DNA from: Synechococcus sp. MU1617
GTDB lineage: Bacteria > Cyanobacteriota > Cyanobacteriia > PCC-6307 > Cyanobiaceae
Length of the DNA: 64,000 nucleotides
Assembly (NCBI RefSeq): GCF_020514235.1
Contig: NZ_VTLB01000002.1
Location: forward strand, 496,001 to 560,000
Direction: 5' to 3'
Below, piece after piece: positions 8,195 through 16,836 of the stretch. Under the pieces are notes generated by a model. That model saw only the letters and a program-made list of their open reading frames with translations. It was not told where the DNA came from and ran no database searches. Within the stretch, counting starts at the first letter, position 1; each line of letters starts with the position of its first letter. The position numbers and the translations under genes are program-made.

Positions 8195-8260
8195 TTCAGC
8201 CTGATCCCTGACGCGTACGGTCATTGAAGAGGTTGATGCGTCGGTTCTGGCTTGGGAAAG

Positions 8261-10099
8261 ATGAGCCGTCAGTTTCCAAGATTTTCGCTGCAGAGTCAGA
8301 CCTGGAAAGATATTTCGGCGTTGCTGGGTAAGTTGCCGGCACAGAGGAAGCGGTTGGTTGGTTTTGTTCTCCTTGCCTCGTTCTTTCAGGGGATTCTTGA
8401 TCTCCTTCTGATTGCTTTTTTGGCCCGATTTGTGGGCCTTTTTTCAGGTGCAAAACTTGCTGACCGTTTGCCTGGAATTTGGGTTTTTGGTGGGGGGATT
8501 TTAGATCAAACGGGTTGGTTGTTGGCCTTGTTGATTGCTTCCTTCTGGCTCACGTCTTTCGTGCGCTTTCTTGTGTCTTTGATGCAAAGCCTCTTGAGTG
8601 CAGAAATATGGAATGACCTTGTCAATCAGGTGTACCAAAATGTTCTTCAGCAGCGATATGAATTTTTTATTGAAAATCGCACGGCCAATCTCTCTGAAAA
8701 ATTCAATCGAATACTAAACAGTGTTTCGACGAAAGTTGTCATTCCTTTGATCGCGATTGCTGGTAATGCCTTGTCGGTGACGTCATTGCTGATTGGGGTT
8801 GTTTTTGTCCTTGGATATCAGGCTTTGGCCATCTTCTTGCTCATGCTGATGGCCTACGCGCTGGCTTCAGTTCTTATCACTCCATATCTGAGGTTGGCCA
8901 CCAAGCAACGCGTCCGTTATGGCCGCCGCATCAATCTTTTGCTTATGGAGTCATTGCGATCTATTCGTGATGTTCACCTGTATTCCGCTGACAAATATTT
9001 TGTGACTCGCTTTTCTTCCGATGGAGTCATCGCAAAGCGGTACGATCGATTAACACGTTTGTTGCCCGATGTTCCTCGTTTTTTGATCGAGCCTGCTGGC
9101 ATCTCGATTCTTTTCTTGGTTGGTTTGGCTCCGGCAGTTTTGAATGGAGACCCGAGCGATGTGCGTAATGCGATTCCAGATTTATTCGCAATCATGTTCA
9201 CACTGCTGAAGATTTCTGGGCCACTCCAGAACACGTTTCGCAGTCTCAATCGTTTGCGTGGTGGTCTTCCTGAGATTAAAGATGCACTGGACTTGTTGGA
9301 TCTGAAGTCTGAGCGACTTCTGTTGTCTTCTCCTGGAGTTCCAACTCCGGAAGGGCTGTTGCCCCGCAGACTTATCCAGTTGAAGGATGTCAGTTTTTCG
9401 TATCGCCGGAGTGAAAAATTAATTCTTGATTCTATCAATATATCTATTCCGATTGGATCTCGTTTTGCTTTGGTTGGGCGCACCGGAAGCGGAAAAACAA
9501 CGATTGCTCATTTGCTTCTGGGTTTGCTACAGCCATCTTCGGGCCAACTCATGTTGGACGGCATTCCTGTGAGTGCGCAGGACTTGCCGGCATGGCAGGC
9601 CAATTGCGCTTTGGTTCCGCAGGATATTCGTCTTTTTGATGGAAGTATTCGCGATAATGTTGCTTTTGGATTGGACAACGATTTGATCGATGATGAAGAT
9701 ATTTGGGCGGCTTTGAAAACAGCTCAGTTCGATGATGTTGTTGCTCAAATGCCGTACGGGCTTTACACCATGATTGGTGAGAATGGCGTGAAATTGTCTG
9801 GGGGGCAGCGTCAGCGTCTTGCTCTAGCGCGAGCTTTTTACCGTGGGGCCAAAGTTCTTGTTCTGGATGAAGCGACGAGTGCTCTCGATAACAGGACGGA
9901 GCATGATGTTCTCCAGGCCTTGGATCTGGTTGGGCGTCGATGCACAACGATTGTCATCGCCCATCGCTTATCGACGGTCAAAAAGTGTGATCGAATTGTC
10001 GAGATCGAAAATGGCAGGATTCATGCTCAGGGTGATTTTGTCTCTCTTTGCGAGTCCTCCGAGACGTTCAGAGATATGTATCGCATTGAAAATACTTGA
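8261..10099 (+). CDS. ABC exporter, fused membrane and ATPase domains (MsbA/PglK-like)
   Basis: A 612-residue half-transporter with six hydrophobic helices in residues 30-320 and an ATP-binding domain after 360: Walker A GRTGSGKTT near 410, signature LSGGQRQRLALARAF near 510, Walker B VLVLDEATSALDN near 533 and the switch histidine in IAHRLSTV. Such proteins flip lipid A or lipid-linked oligosaccharides (MsbA, PglK). Its position among glycosyltransferases suggests it exports the lipid-linked glycan made by this cassette. A TTG at 8252 is an alternative start three codons upstream. Base composition is a little more AT-rich than the following genes. The TGA overlaps the next ATG (TGATG). Confidence 0.88.
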   Translation: MSRQFPRFSLQSQTWKDISALLGKLPAQRKRLVGFVLLASFFQGILDLLLIAFLARFVGLFSGAKLADRLPGIWVFGGGILDQTGWLLALLIASFWLTSFVRFLVSLMQSLLSAEIWNDLVNQVYQNVLQQRYEFFIENRTANLSEKFNRILNSVSTKVVIPLIAIAGNALSVTSLLIGVVFVLGYQALAIFLLMLMAYALASVLITPYLRLATKQRVRYGRRINLLLMESLRSIRDVHLYSADKYFVTRFSSDGVIAKRYDRLTRLLPDVPRFLIEPAGISILFLVGLAPAVLNGDPSDVRNAIPDLFAIMFTLLKISGPLQNTFRSLNRLRGGLPEIKDALDLLDLKSERLLLSSPGVPTPEGLLPRRLIQLKDVSFSYRRSEKLILDSINISIPIGSRFALVGRTGSGKTTIAHLLLGLLQPSSGQLMLDGIPVSAQDLPAWQANCALVPQDIRLFDGSIRDNVAFGLDNDLIDDEDIWAALKTAQFDDVVAQMPYGLYTMIGENGVKLSGGQRQRLALARAFYRGAKVLVLDEATSALDNRTEHDVLQALDLVGRRCTTIVIAHRLSTVKKCDRIVEIENGRIHAQGDFVSLCESSETFRDMYRIENT

Positions 10100-11286
10100 T
10101 GGCAGATATCGTTCTGCTCTCTACGGCGGATTGGGATCACCCACTCTGGACAAATAAACAGCACGTTGCCTGTGCATTAGCGGCTGAAGGTGAGCGTGTT
10201 CTGTACGTTGAATCCCTCGGCTTGCGCTCAGTTCAGGTCAAAACTCAGGATTTCAGAAGGATTCTTCGGAGGCTGTTTCTCGGACTGCGCTTTGTGCGGG
10301 CTGTGCGACCGGGGATCTGGGTGTTATCGCCGTTGGTGTTGCCGGGGGGCTCCCGTGGGGTTTCGCTTCGCCTGAACCGCATGGTTGTGCATTTGAGTAT
10401 CTCAATCGCTTGTTGGTTGCTGCGCTTCCGCTCCCCTTGGCTCTGGACGTACAACCCGTTGACGTTGCTTTATCTGCCGTTAAAGGGGTTCGAACTATCG
10501 GTTTATCACGCAGTTGATGCTGTTCAAGAGCAACCCTGCATGCCCAAGAGTTTGATCGAATCACAGGAAGCACGTTTGTGTCATGTTGTCGATCAGGTCT
10601 TCACTACGTCGCCGTATCTCGCTGAGCAACTGGCCAGGCATACGGATAAAATTTGTTATGAGCCTAATGTGGCGGATCGGGATCATTTTTCAGCCTCAAT
10701 TGCGCTGCGTCAGGCCCCAGGGTTTGTTGATCCGCCTGAGTTGGCGGGAATCCCTGAACCCAAAATTGGTTTTGTTGGCGCGATCAGCAGCTACAAACTT
10801 GATTTTGGCTTGATCCGCGCTGTTGCCCTCCGCCACCCTGAGTGGCACTTCGTTTTTATTGGCCCACAGTCAGAGGGGGAGCCCAGCACCGATCTTTCTC
10901 AGTTGTTTGGCCTCAGCAATGTGCATTGGCTCGGCCCCAAGCCCTACAGCCAACTCCCGAGGTTTTTGGCTGCCTTTCAGTGCGCCTGGCTGCCACTGCA
11001 GTGCAACGGCTACACCCGGGCAATGTTCCCGATGAAATTTTTTGAGTATCTTTTCGCTGGTTTGCCAGTGGTATCCACACGGATTCACGCTCTGCGTTCC
11101 TTCGAAGCGATTTGCAGCCTCTGCCCACCGGATCCTTTGGAGTTCAGCCAGCAGCTCCAACGGGTGCTGGGTGGAGAAGGGCCCAGCCTTGAAAAGCGAT
11201 TGACTGGGATCGACGGTTACACCTACGCCGGTCGCACGCGTCGCATGCTGAAGTTGCTGCGTTCTCAAGCGGAATGCGCTGGATGA
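10099..11286 (+). CDS. Glycosyltransferase (GT4-like, TuaH-type N-terminus)
   Basis: 395 residues, GT-B fold. The N-terminus (IVLLSTADWDHPLWTNKQH) resembles the TuaH-like glycosyltransferases that begin with an 'xxDWD..W..kqH' stretch. The middle has FVGAISSYKLDFGLI near residue 220 and the C-terminal donor site has KFFEYLFAGLPVVSTRIHAL near 313. The start ATG shares its A with the TGA of the ABC gene. It is the second transferase of the cassette; together with the exporter it may assemble and move a lipid-linked oligosaccharide. Substrate unknown. Confidence 0.8.
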   Translation: MADIVLLSTADWDHPLWTNKQHVACALAAEGERVLYVESLGLRSVQVKTQDFRRILRRLFLGLRFVRAVRPGIWVLSPLVLPGGSRGVSLRLNRMVVHLSISIACWLLRFRSPWLWTYNPLTLLYLPLKGFELSVYHAVDAVQEQPCMPKSLIESQEARLCHVVDQVFTTSPYLAEQLARHTDKICYEPNVADRDHFSASIALRQAPGFVDPPELAGIPEPKIGFVGAISSYKLDFGLIRAVALRHPEWHFVFIGPQSEGEPSTDLSQLFGLSNVHWLGPKPYSQLPRFLAAFQCAWLPLQCNGYTRAMFPMKFFEYLFAGLPVVSTRIHALRSFEAICSLCPPDPLEFSQQLQRVLGGEGPSLEKRLTGIDGYTYAGRTRRMLKLLRSQAECAG

Positions 11287-12455
11287 AGGAGCAGCTCTCT
11301 CGACAGCTAGCTGCTTTCAAGAAATGGCTCAAACGAGTTGCTCCGCCGATTTTTGCGTTACTGAAAGCTCTGAACCAGCGGCGTGAACGGGTCTGGACCA
11401 GTTCGTTGGCGTATGTCTGGCGAAACAGTCGCTTGGGTCATGCTTTCGGCGTTGTTGTGTTTCGGCTCACGCAGGGGAGGCTCACGTCAGCGTCAACCAG
11501 CTACCTCATGTTTGATGCCAGCCTTCGCCTTCACGACTATCAACAAGCGTCCTGGATTGCTGATTCGGCACGCCGCCGCTGGCCGGATGCCATCGATGTT
11601 GTTGCAATGCAGTGCACCTTGGCGCTGAGGTCTGGTGCCTTGTCCGAAGCCTTTGCTCTGCTGGAGCGCTGCCTGTTGGCTTCCGATTATCGGGCTGTGG
11701 ATCGTGTTCTATTTCGTACCGGATCCCGCCCCCGTGATCTCCACCAAAGCGATGAGGTCTTTCGTTGGCTCGCGCATCGTGCGGACCTTGACCTCACCCG
11801 GCGCTCCTATGCGCTGGTCGCTGAGGCCTATCTGATTCTTCGCTTGAAGAATATGGCGCGTGCCCAGCAGTTGGTTGTGGCATTGGAGGACGTCGCGGAG
11901 ACGTTGCGCAGCGATGGAGCAACAACCTGTTGCTTGCAGTCCAATCGCCAAAACCTAGGAAAGCTGTACGTGTCCATTAGCAGTGCCACTTATCACCTCG
12001 CTCTGCTTCAAGGGGACATGCCATTGTTGGCGCGCTGTTGGCAACGCTTGGCTGCATTCAGTCATGCGATCAACAGGGATCAGATGAATCCTGATGCCTT
12101 GTTCCGCATGTCCAGCAACCTCGGACGAGGTCTTGCCCTTGGCTTTCTGCTGGATCCCCGTCAATACGGAACGGTCCGCAGTGATGCGTTGACCCTGTTG
12201 AAAGCTTGGTCGAGCGCCAACGCTGTAGGACTTGCTCCGAGGCGACGTGTCAGGGGAAGGACGCCTCAGGAAAACCATCTCCTCTTCCTTGAGTCGTTGC
12301 AGAAAAGTTGTGAGGAGCTTCACCAGGCGGGTGGTTCCGTGACCCCAGAGGCATGCCGTGATTGGGCCCGACTGCTAAATCACTCCTCGGAAGGGAGCTT
12401 GACTGACACGATCGCGGCCTTGGTGCAGAGGCAATTGAACGAGCCAGAGCCATGA
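11283..12455 (+). CDS. Unknown alpha-helical protein inside the glycan cassette
   Basis: No family was recognised in this 390-residue protein. It is predicted largely helical, with repeated Leu/Ala-rich segments (for example ALALRSGALSEAFALLERCLLA near 115 and AYLILRLKNMARAQQLVVALE near 175) that look like degenerate TPR-type repeats. There is a basic N-terminus (RQLAAFKKWLKR) and no signal peptide. Two in-frame ATGs exist; 11283 is chosen because it makes the ATGA overlap with the preceding stop, the same arrangement as most junctions here. Tight coupling to glycosyltransferases on both sides suggests a scaffold or unrecognised enzyme of the same pathway; this is inference. Confidence 0.7.
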   Translation: MKEQLSRQLAAFKKWLKRVAPPIFALLKALNQRRERVWTSSLAYVWRNSRLGHAFGVVVFRLTQGRLTSASTSYLMFDASLRLHDYQQASWIADSARRRWPDAIDVVAMQCTLALRSGALSEAFALLERCLLASDYRAVDRVLFRTGSRPRDLHQSDEVFRWLAHRADLDLTRRSYALVAEAYLILRLKNMARAQQLVVALEDVAETLRSDGATTCCLQSNRQNLGKLYVSISSATYHLALLQGDMPLLARCWQRLAAFSHAINRDQMNPDALFRMSSNLGRGLALGFLLDPRQYGTVRSDALTLLKAWSSANAVGLAPRRRVRGRTPQENHLLFLESLQKSCEELHQAGGSVTPEACRDWARLLNHSSEGSLTDTIAALVQRQLNEPEP

Positions 12456-13591
12456 AGGCAGCAGCTCAGCAGCGCAGGTCGGTCCTGCTTTTCATTGATT
12501 CTCTCAAGCTTGGTGGTGCTGAGCGCGTCACTCTTCAATGGGCCGAATGGTTGTCGGAAGCCGGTTGGAACGTCACCTTGTTGACCTCGAAGCCCGCTAG
12601 CCACGATTTCTATCCCGTCCCCTCTGGTCTCCGTCGCTTGCGGGAGCCTGGCCTCTTGGGCTTGTTGGATCGTTCCTTGTTTTGGCCGTTGAAGCTTTTG
12701 CGCTTGCGCAAGTTGCTTCGACGAGAGCAACCAGATCTCTTGATCGGTATGACGACGCTGCCATCGATCAAGTTGGCGCTGGCGGCGATCGGTCTGTCGT
12801 CGCGCTTGGTGATCTCGGAGCGCAACTATCCTCCGGCCCGTCCATTGGCTTGGCGTTGGCGTCTGCTGCGTCGTTTGGCGTATCCCAGAGCTGATTTGCA
12901 TTTGGTGCAAACGCAGGGCATTGCCCAATGGCTTCATCAACGGGGCTTGGCCCGCCGCACCGCGGTTTTGCCCAATGCGATCGTTTGGCCGATCCCAAGA
13001 CTTGCTCCCCAGCTCACTCCCGAGGCTTTTGTTCCGTCGGGGCAGAAGATGATCTTGGCGGTTGGTACCAAGCTCCATCAGAAAGGCTTTGACCGCTTGG
13101 TGGCCGCTTTTGCTGGCCTACAGGCTGACTTCACCGATTGGTCGCTGGTGATTTTGGGCATCGAGGACGAGCCGTATCGCGGTCTCCATCAGGCGGCACG
13201 GCTGCGCCAGCTGATGGGTTCAGACTCCTCCCGTTTGGTCCTTCCGGGGAACGTCGGCAACGTGGGGGATTGGTACAGGGCCAGTGATCTGTTTGTTCTT
13301 GCATCTCGGTTTGAGGGCTATCCCAATGTGTTGCTTGAGGCGATGGCCTCTGGTCTTGCCTGCCTTGCGGTGGACTGTCCGACGGGCCCCGCGGATCTGA
13401 TTGATCCAGGATTGAACGGTTGGCTTGTGTCCGAGCACGTCGCTTCCACCGACATGGCAACACCTTTGCGCCGGGCCTTGGAGGACGTCGCTGCGCGTGC
13501 GGCCTTTGGGTCCAAGGCGCAAGCGGTCCGCCAACGCAATGCACCGGAGAGTTTGCGTCCTCTGTTTCTCGATTTGGTGGGGTCTCTTTGA
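12452..13591 (+). CDS. Glycosyltransferase family 4
   Basis: 379-residue GT-B enzyme. The N-terminal domain has the glycine-rich acceptor loop SLKLGGAERVTLQWAEWL, the middle has ILAVGTKLHQKGFDRLV near 195, and the donor site is the classic EGYPNVLLEAMASGLACLA with the EX7E pattern, then GLNGWLV. This is the WcaL/PimB-like retaining class. ATGA overlap upstream and TGATG overlap downstream indicate translational coupling. It is likely to add one sugar to the growing repeat unit; donor unknown. Confidence 0.88.
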   Translation: MKAAAQQRRSVLLFIDSLKLGGAERVTLQWAEWLSEAGWNVTLLTSKPASHDFYPVPSGLRRLREPGLLGLLDRSLFWPLKLLRLRKLLRREQPDLLIGMTTLPSIKLALAAIGLSSRLVISERNYPPARPLAWRWRLLRRLAYPRADLHLVQTQGIAQWLHQRGLARRTAVLPNAIVWPIPRLAPQLTPEAFVPSGQKMILAVGTKLHQKGFDRLVAAFAGLQADFTDWSLVILGIEDEPYRGLHQAARLRQLMGSDSSRLVLPGNVGNVGDWYRASDLFVLASRFEGYPNVLLEAMASGLACLAVDCPTGPADLIDPGLNGWLVSEHVASTDMATPLRRALEDVAARAAFGSKAQAVRQRNAPESLRPLFLDLVGSL

Positions 13592-14853
13592 TGCAAGAGC
13601 CTTTGGTCGTGAATTCAAGCCGTGATGATCTGTGGCTGGTGCTGCCGCATCTGGGGGCGGGGGGCGCTCAGAAAGTGGCTCTGATTGCCGCCCGTCATTT
13701 CGCCGCTCAGGGATTGAAGGTGAAGCTGGTCACGCTCATCCCAGGGCATGCCGTGGCCCACGCCCTTCCCGAAGGGATCCCACTGCTTGAACTGGGAGCA
13801 CCGACCCATCGCTCCTGGTGGGCCCGCGCTGGTCGTTTTGCCCTTGCCCAATTGGACAAGCTGATCCGACTGGTCTTTCAGCTGCAGCTTCGCTGGTTTG
13901 CCGGCTGGTTCCAAGCCCGGGTTGATCCAGGGGCGCAGGGCCTGGCCATGCAGCTGTTTCGAGTCGGAACCGAGGCGACAGCTGGTTTTCGCTTTCGGCA
14001 GCTGCGCCGGCAGTTCCGCCGTCAGCGGCCCCATCGGGTCTTGGCCCTGCTCACCCGCACCAACATCACCTGTTGTTGTGCCGCCTGGGATTTGCCGATC
14101 CACCTCGTGGTGTCGGAGCGCAACGATCCCTCGCTTCAGCTGCTGCCGGAGGTGTGGCAACGCCTGCGGCCCCTTGCCTATCGCCGGGCGGATGTAGTGA
14201 CCGCCAACACAGCAGGCGTTCTCACGGCTTTGGAATCCATGGGGCCCTGGGAGCGTTTAGCCCTGCTGCCCAATCCATTGCCCTGTGCGCCTGCACCTGC
14301 CGTCGACAGCGGGACGACCAACGCCATCGGCTTCATCACCGTGGCCAGGTTGGTGCCCCAGAAGGGGCTGGATGTGTTGATTGAAGCCTTACCCAGGTTG
14401 AGCGGCGCTGCAGCGGCTTGGCCCGTCACGTTGGTGGGTGATGGACCGGAGCGCGACCGATTGCAGGCGCAGGCGCAGGATCTGGGCGTGTCGGATCAGC
14501 TGCGATTGCTGGGGTTCCGCTCTGATCCGGAGCGCTTCCTGCTGGCAGCGGCTGTGTTTGTGCTGCCTTCCCGTTTTGAAGGCATGCCCAATGCTCTGCT
14601 GGAGGCCATGGCTGCTGGTCTGGCCGTGATCGTGACGAATGCCTCGCCAGGTCCATTGGAGTTGGTGGAACCGGGGGTGAGCGGTTTGGTCGTGCCGAGC
14701 GATGATCCTGTCGCTCTGGCTGCAGCCATGAAGTCGCTGGCCGCGGATCCAGAGCGTTGCCGACGCATGGGTGCGGCGGCCAGGGAGCGAATCGCTGCGT
14801 TGGATTGGCCCCAGTTGGAGCCGCTCTGGCGGTCGATCCTGGCCTTGTCATGA
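13591..14853 (+). CDS. Glycosyltransferase family 4
   Basis: 420-residue GT-B enzyme and a clear relative of the preceding one: LGAGGAQKVALIAARHF near residue 18, SERNDPSL near 175 (also SERNYP in the upstream gene), TVARLVPQKGLDVLIEALP near 252, and donor site EGMPNALLEAMAAGLAVIV. The shared SERN segment and overall layout suggest an old tandem duplication of the two genes. The open frame continues upstream into the previous gene, but ATG 13591 overlapping the TGA is the natural start. It carries a longer inter-domain basic stretch (RFRQLRRQFRRQRPHR) that could touch membrane phospholipid. Confidence 0.88.
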   Translation: MQEPLVVNSSRDDLWLVLPHLGAGGAQKVALIAARHFAAQGLKVKLVTLIPGHAVAHALPEGIPLLELGAPTHRSWWARAGRFALAQLDKLIRLVFQLQLRWFAGWFQARVDPGAQGLAMQLFRVGTEATAGFRFRQLRRQFRRQRPHRVLALLTRTNITCCCAAWDLPIHLVVSERNDPSLQLLPEVWQRLRPLAYRRADVVTANTAGVLTALESMGPWERLALLPNPLPCAPAPAVDSGTTNAIGFITVARLVPQKGLDVLIEALPRLSGAAAAWPVTLVGDGPERDRLQAQAQDLGVSDQLRLLGFRSDPERFLLAAAVFVLPSRFEGMPNALLEAMAAGLAVIVTNASPGPLELVEPGVSGLVVPSDDPVALAAAMKSLAADPERCRRMGAAARERIAALDWPQLEPLWRSILALS

Positions 14854-15974
14854 CAGCACGTGTTCTAGTGCTGGCGCCGACCCGGCGGGCGCGGACGGAA
14901 ACCTTCGTGCGCGCGAATTTGGTCCGCTTGCCGTTTGCGGTGGAGGCCTGTTTCGGGGATGAGATTCCCTGGCGCGAGCCCCTCAAAGCGCTGTATGGCC
15001 TGGCGGTCCTCACCAGCAAGGTCTGCACCCGGTTGGGTTGGCTTCGGCTGGCCACCCTGCCCGCGTCCGTCGTGGCTGTGCTGTTGGTGCGCCGCCACCG
15101 GCCGGATGTGGTGATGGTGGAGTTCGGCTTTCATGCCGTTCGGGTGATGGAGCTGGCCCGCACGGGAGTTCCCCTGGCGGTTCACTTCCGCGGAGCCGAT
15201 GCTTCCGCGGAGCGTTACGTGAGGCGCCTGGAGCAGCGTTATCGCCGTTTGTTTGAGCTCACCTCGGCTGTGATCGTCAAGAACCAGACGATGTGGAGTC
15301 GTTTGGTCGCCCTGGGTGCCAAGCCGGCACAGCTTTTGATCAGTCCATCCGGTGCCGATGAGCAGCGGTTTCAGGGGGCCACTCCCGCCTCCATGCCACC
15401 ACGGTTTCTGGCGGTGGGCCGCTTTGTGTCCAAAAAGGGTCCGCTGGACACCCTGGAAGCCTTTGCACTCTTACGGGGCCTGACGGACCAGGCCGATGCC
15501 TGCAGCTTGGTGATGGTGGGTGATGGACCTCTGTTCCCCCTCGTGCAGGACAGGGCCCGCCAGCTCGGCCTTGAGCAGTTTGTTCAGTTCCCTGGCGTGC
15601 TGTCACCCGATGCGGTGGCCCAGGAGATGCGTCGTGCACGGGTGTTTGTCCAGCATTCCCGCACGGCGGAGGATGGGGATGAGGAGGGATGCCCGGTCTC
15701 CGTGATGGAAGCTCAACTTTGCGGTCTGCCCGTTGTGGCCACCCGTCATGGCGGGATTCCTGATGTGGTTGTGGATCAGCAGACCGGGCGGCTGGTGGAG
15801 GAAGGTGACCGTCAGGCGATGGCGGAGGCGATGGCCTTGCTGGTGGATCAGCCGGATCTCGCGGCTGCTTGGGGTGCGGCTGGGCAGCTGCGGGCTCAGG
15901 CTCGGTTCACCGTGGCCCATCACGTGGATCAGATCACAATGCTTCTCAACGATCTGGTGGGCCATAGCCGATGA
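14850..15974 (+). CDS. Glycosyltransferase family 4 (AmsK/ExoL-like)
   Basis: 374 residues. The N-terminus VLVLAPTRRARTETFVRANL and the later AVHFRGADAS resemble colanic-acid and amylovoran type transferases (WcaL/AmsK). The C-terminal Rossmann domain has AVGRFVSKKGPLDTLEAF near 189 and an unusually extended acceptor loop EDGDEEGCPVSVMEAQLCGLPVVATRHGG, also a mark of that group. The start ATG overlaps the preceding TGA (ATGA). Probably a late-acting sugar transferase of the cassette. Confidence 0.87.
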   Translation: MTARVLVLAPTRRARTETFVRANLVRLPFAVEACFGDEIPWREPLKALYGLAVLTSKVCTRLGWLRLATLPASVVAVLLVRRHRPDVVMVEFGFHAVRVMELARTGVPLAVHFRGADASAERYVRRLEQRYRRLFELTSAVIVKNQTMWSRLVALGAKPAQLLISPSGADEQRFQGATPASMPPRFLAVGRFVSKKGPLDTLEAFALLRGLTDQADACSLVMVGDGPLFPLVQDRARQLGLEQFVQFPGVLSPDAVAQEMRRARVFVQHSRTAEDGDEEGCPVSVMEAQLCGLPVVATRHGGIPDVVVDQQTGRLVEEGDRQAMAEAMALLVDQPDLAAAWGAAGQLRAQARFTVAHHVDQITMLLNDLVGHSR

Positions 15975-16831
15975 GCAGCAAGCGATTGAAGTTGCTGCTG
16001 ATTCGTGGTCTCGGCCACAGCGGCACAACAATGTTGGATTTGGCCCTGGGGGCGCATCCGCAGATCATTGGCCTGGGTGAGGCGGCGCGAATTCTGGCGA
16101 CGCCACGGCCGGGGGATGAGCATCGCGGGCCCAGCCAACTGCGCGGTGCTCACCGGTTTGAGCGGCGTTGCACCTGTGGGGTCGTTGCCGCGGAGTGCCC
16201 AATCTGGGGCCCTCAGCTTGAGTGGTTGCGCTTGCACGACCAAGCGCCGATGCAGGAGAAAGTGCAGCGGCTGCTGATGGATTCACCCCACGCCGGTGAG
16301 GCGGTATGGCATGTCGACTCGTATCAGGATGATCTGCAGATGACGCGGTTGCCCGAGGCGTTGTTTGACATCCGGATCATCCATCTCGTGCGCGATGTGC
16401 GCTCCTGGGTTCATTCCCGGGCGCAGGCCGGCCGTAAGGCAGGCCAACGCTGGCCGGCAGCGCGTCAGCTGGCGCGCTGGTGGCGTGTCAACGCCAAGTT
16501 TGAACGGGCCTTTCGGCAGTCTTCGTACCCGGTGTTTCGTCTCGGATATGAGGAATTTGCGCTTCAGCCCCAGCGCAGTTTGCAGTTGCTCTGCTCCTGG
16601 CTGTCCATCGAGTTCCAAGAGACGATGCTGGCGCCTGGTCTGAACAGCAGCAGTCACATTCTCGCGGGAAACCGGGTGCGTTTCGATGCGGATCGCAGTC
16701 GAAAGATTGCCTACGACGGTGCCTGGCTGGCGGAGCCAGGGCCCACGGCTGCGCATCTCGGCTTGCTCTTGCCCGGGGTGGCCCGGATGAACCGCCGCCT
16801 GGTGTATTTCAACGACCTGCTCCGCCGCTGA
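15971..16831 (+). CDS. Sulfotransferase
   Basis: Transfers sulfate from PAPS, probably to a hydroxyl of the cassette's polysaccharide. The 286-residue protein has the 5'-phosphosulfate loop LIRGLGHSGTTMLDLALGAHP at residues 10-30 and the 3'-phosphate segment IRIIHLVRDVRSWVHSRAQAG near 133, the two hallmarks of the family. A Cys pair (RRCTCGVVAAECPIWG) in residues 67-83 is often seen in bacterial members. It ends the seven-gene chain (ATGA overlap with the preceding gene) and is convergent, 5 nt apart, with another sulfotransferase. Sulfated exopolysaccharide is the simplest product. Confidence 0.85.
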   Translation: MSSKRLKLLLIRGLGHSGTTMLDLALGAHPQIIGLGEAARILATPRPGDEHRGPSQLRGAHRFERRCTCGVVAAECPIWGPQLEWLRLHDQAPMQEKVQRLLMDSPHAGEAVWHVDSYQDDLQMTRLPEALFDIRIIHLVRDVRSWVHSRAQAGRKAGQRWPAARQLARWWRVNAKFERAFRQSSYPVFRLGYEEFALQPQRSLQLLCSWLSIEFQETMLAPGLNSSSHILAGNRVRFDADRSRKIAYDGAWLAEPGPTAAHLGLLLPGVARMNRRLVYFNDLLRR

Positions 16832-16836
16832 TGGCC

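Noticed and set aside
8252-8260. TTG start three codons before the ABC exporter ATG
   Set aside because: The ATG at 8261 is the simpler start; the TTG has no better ribosome-binding site.
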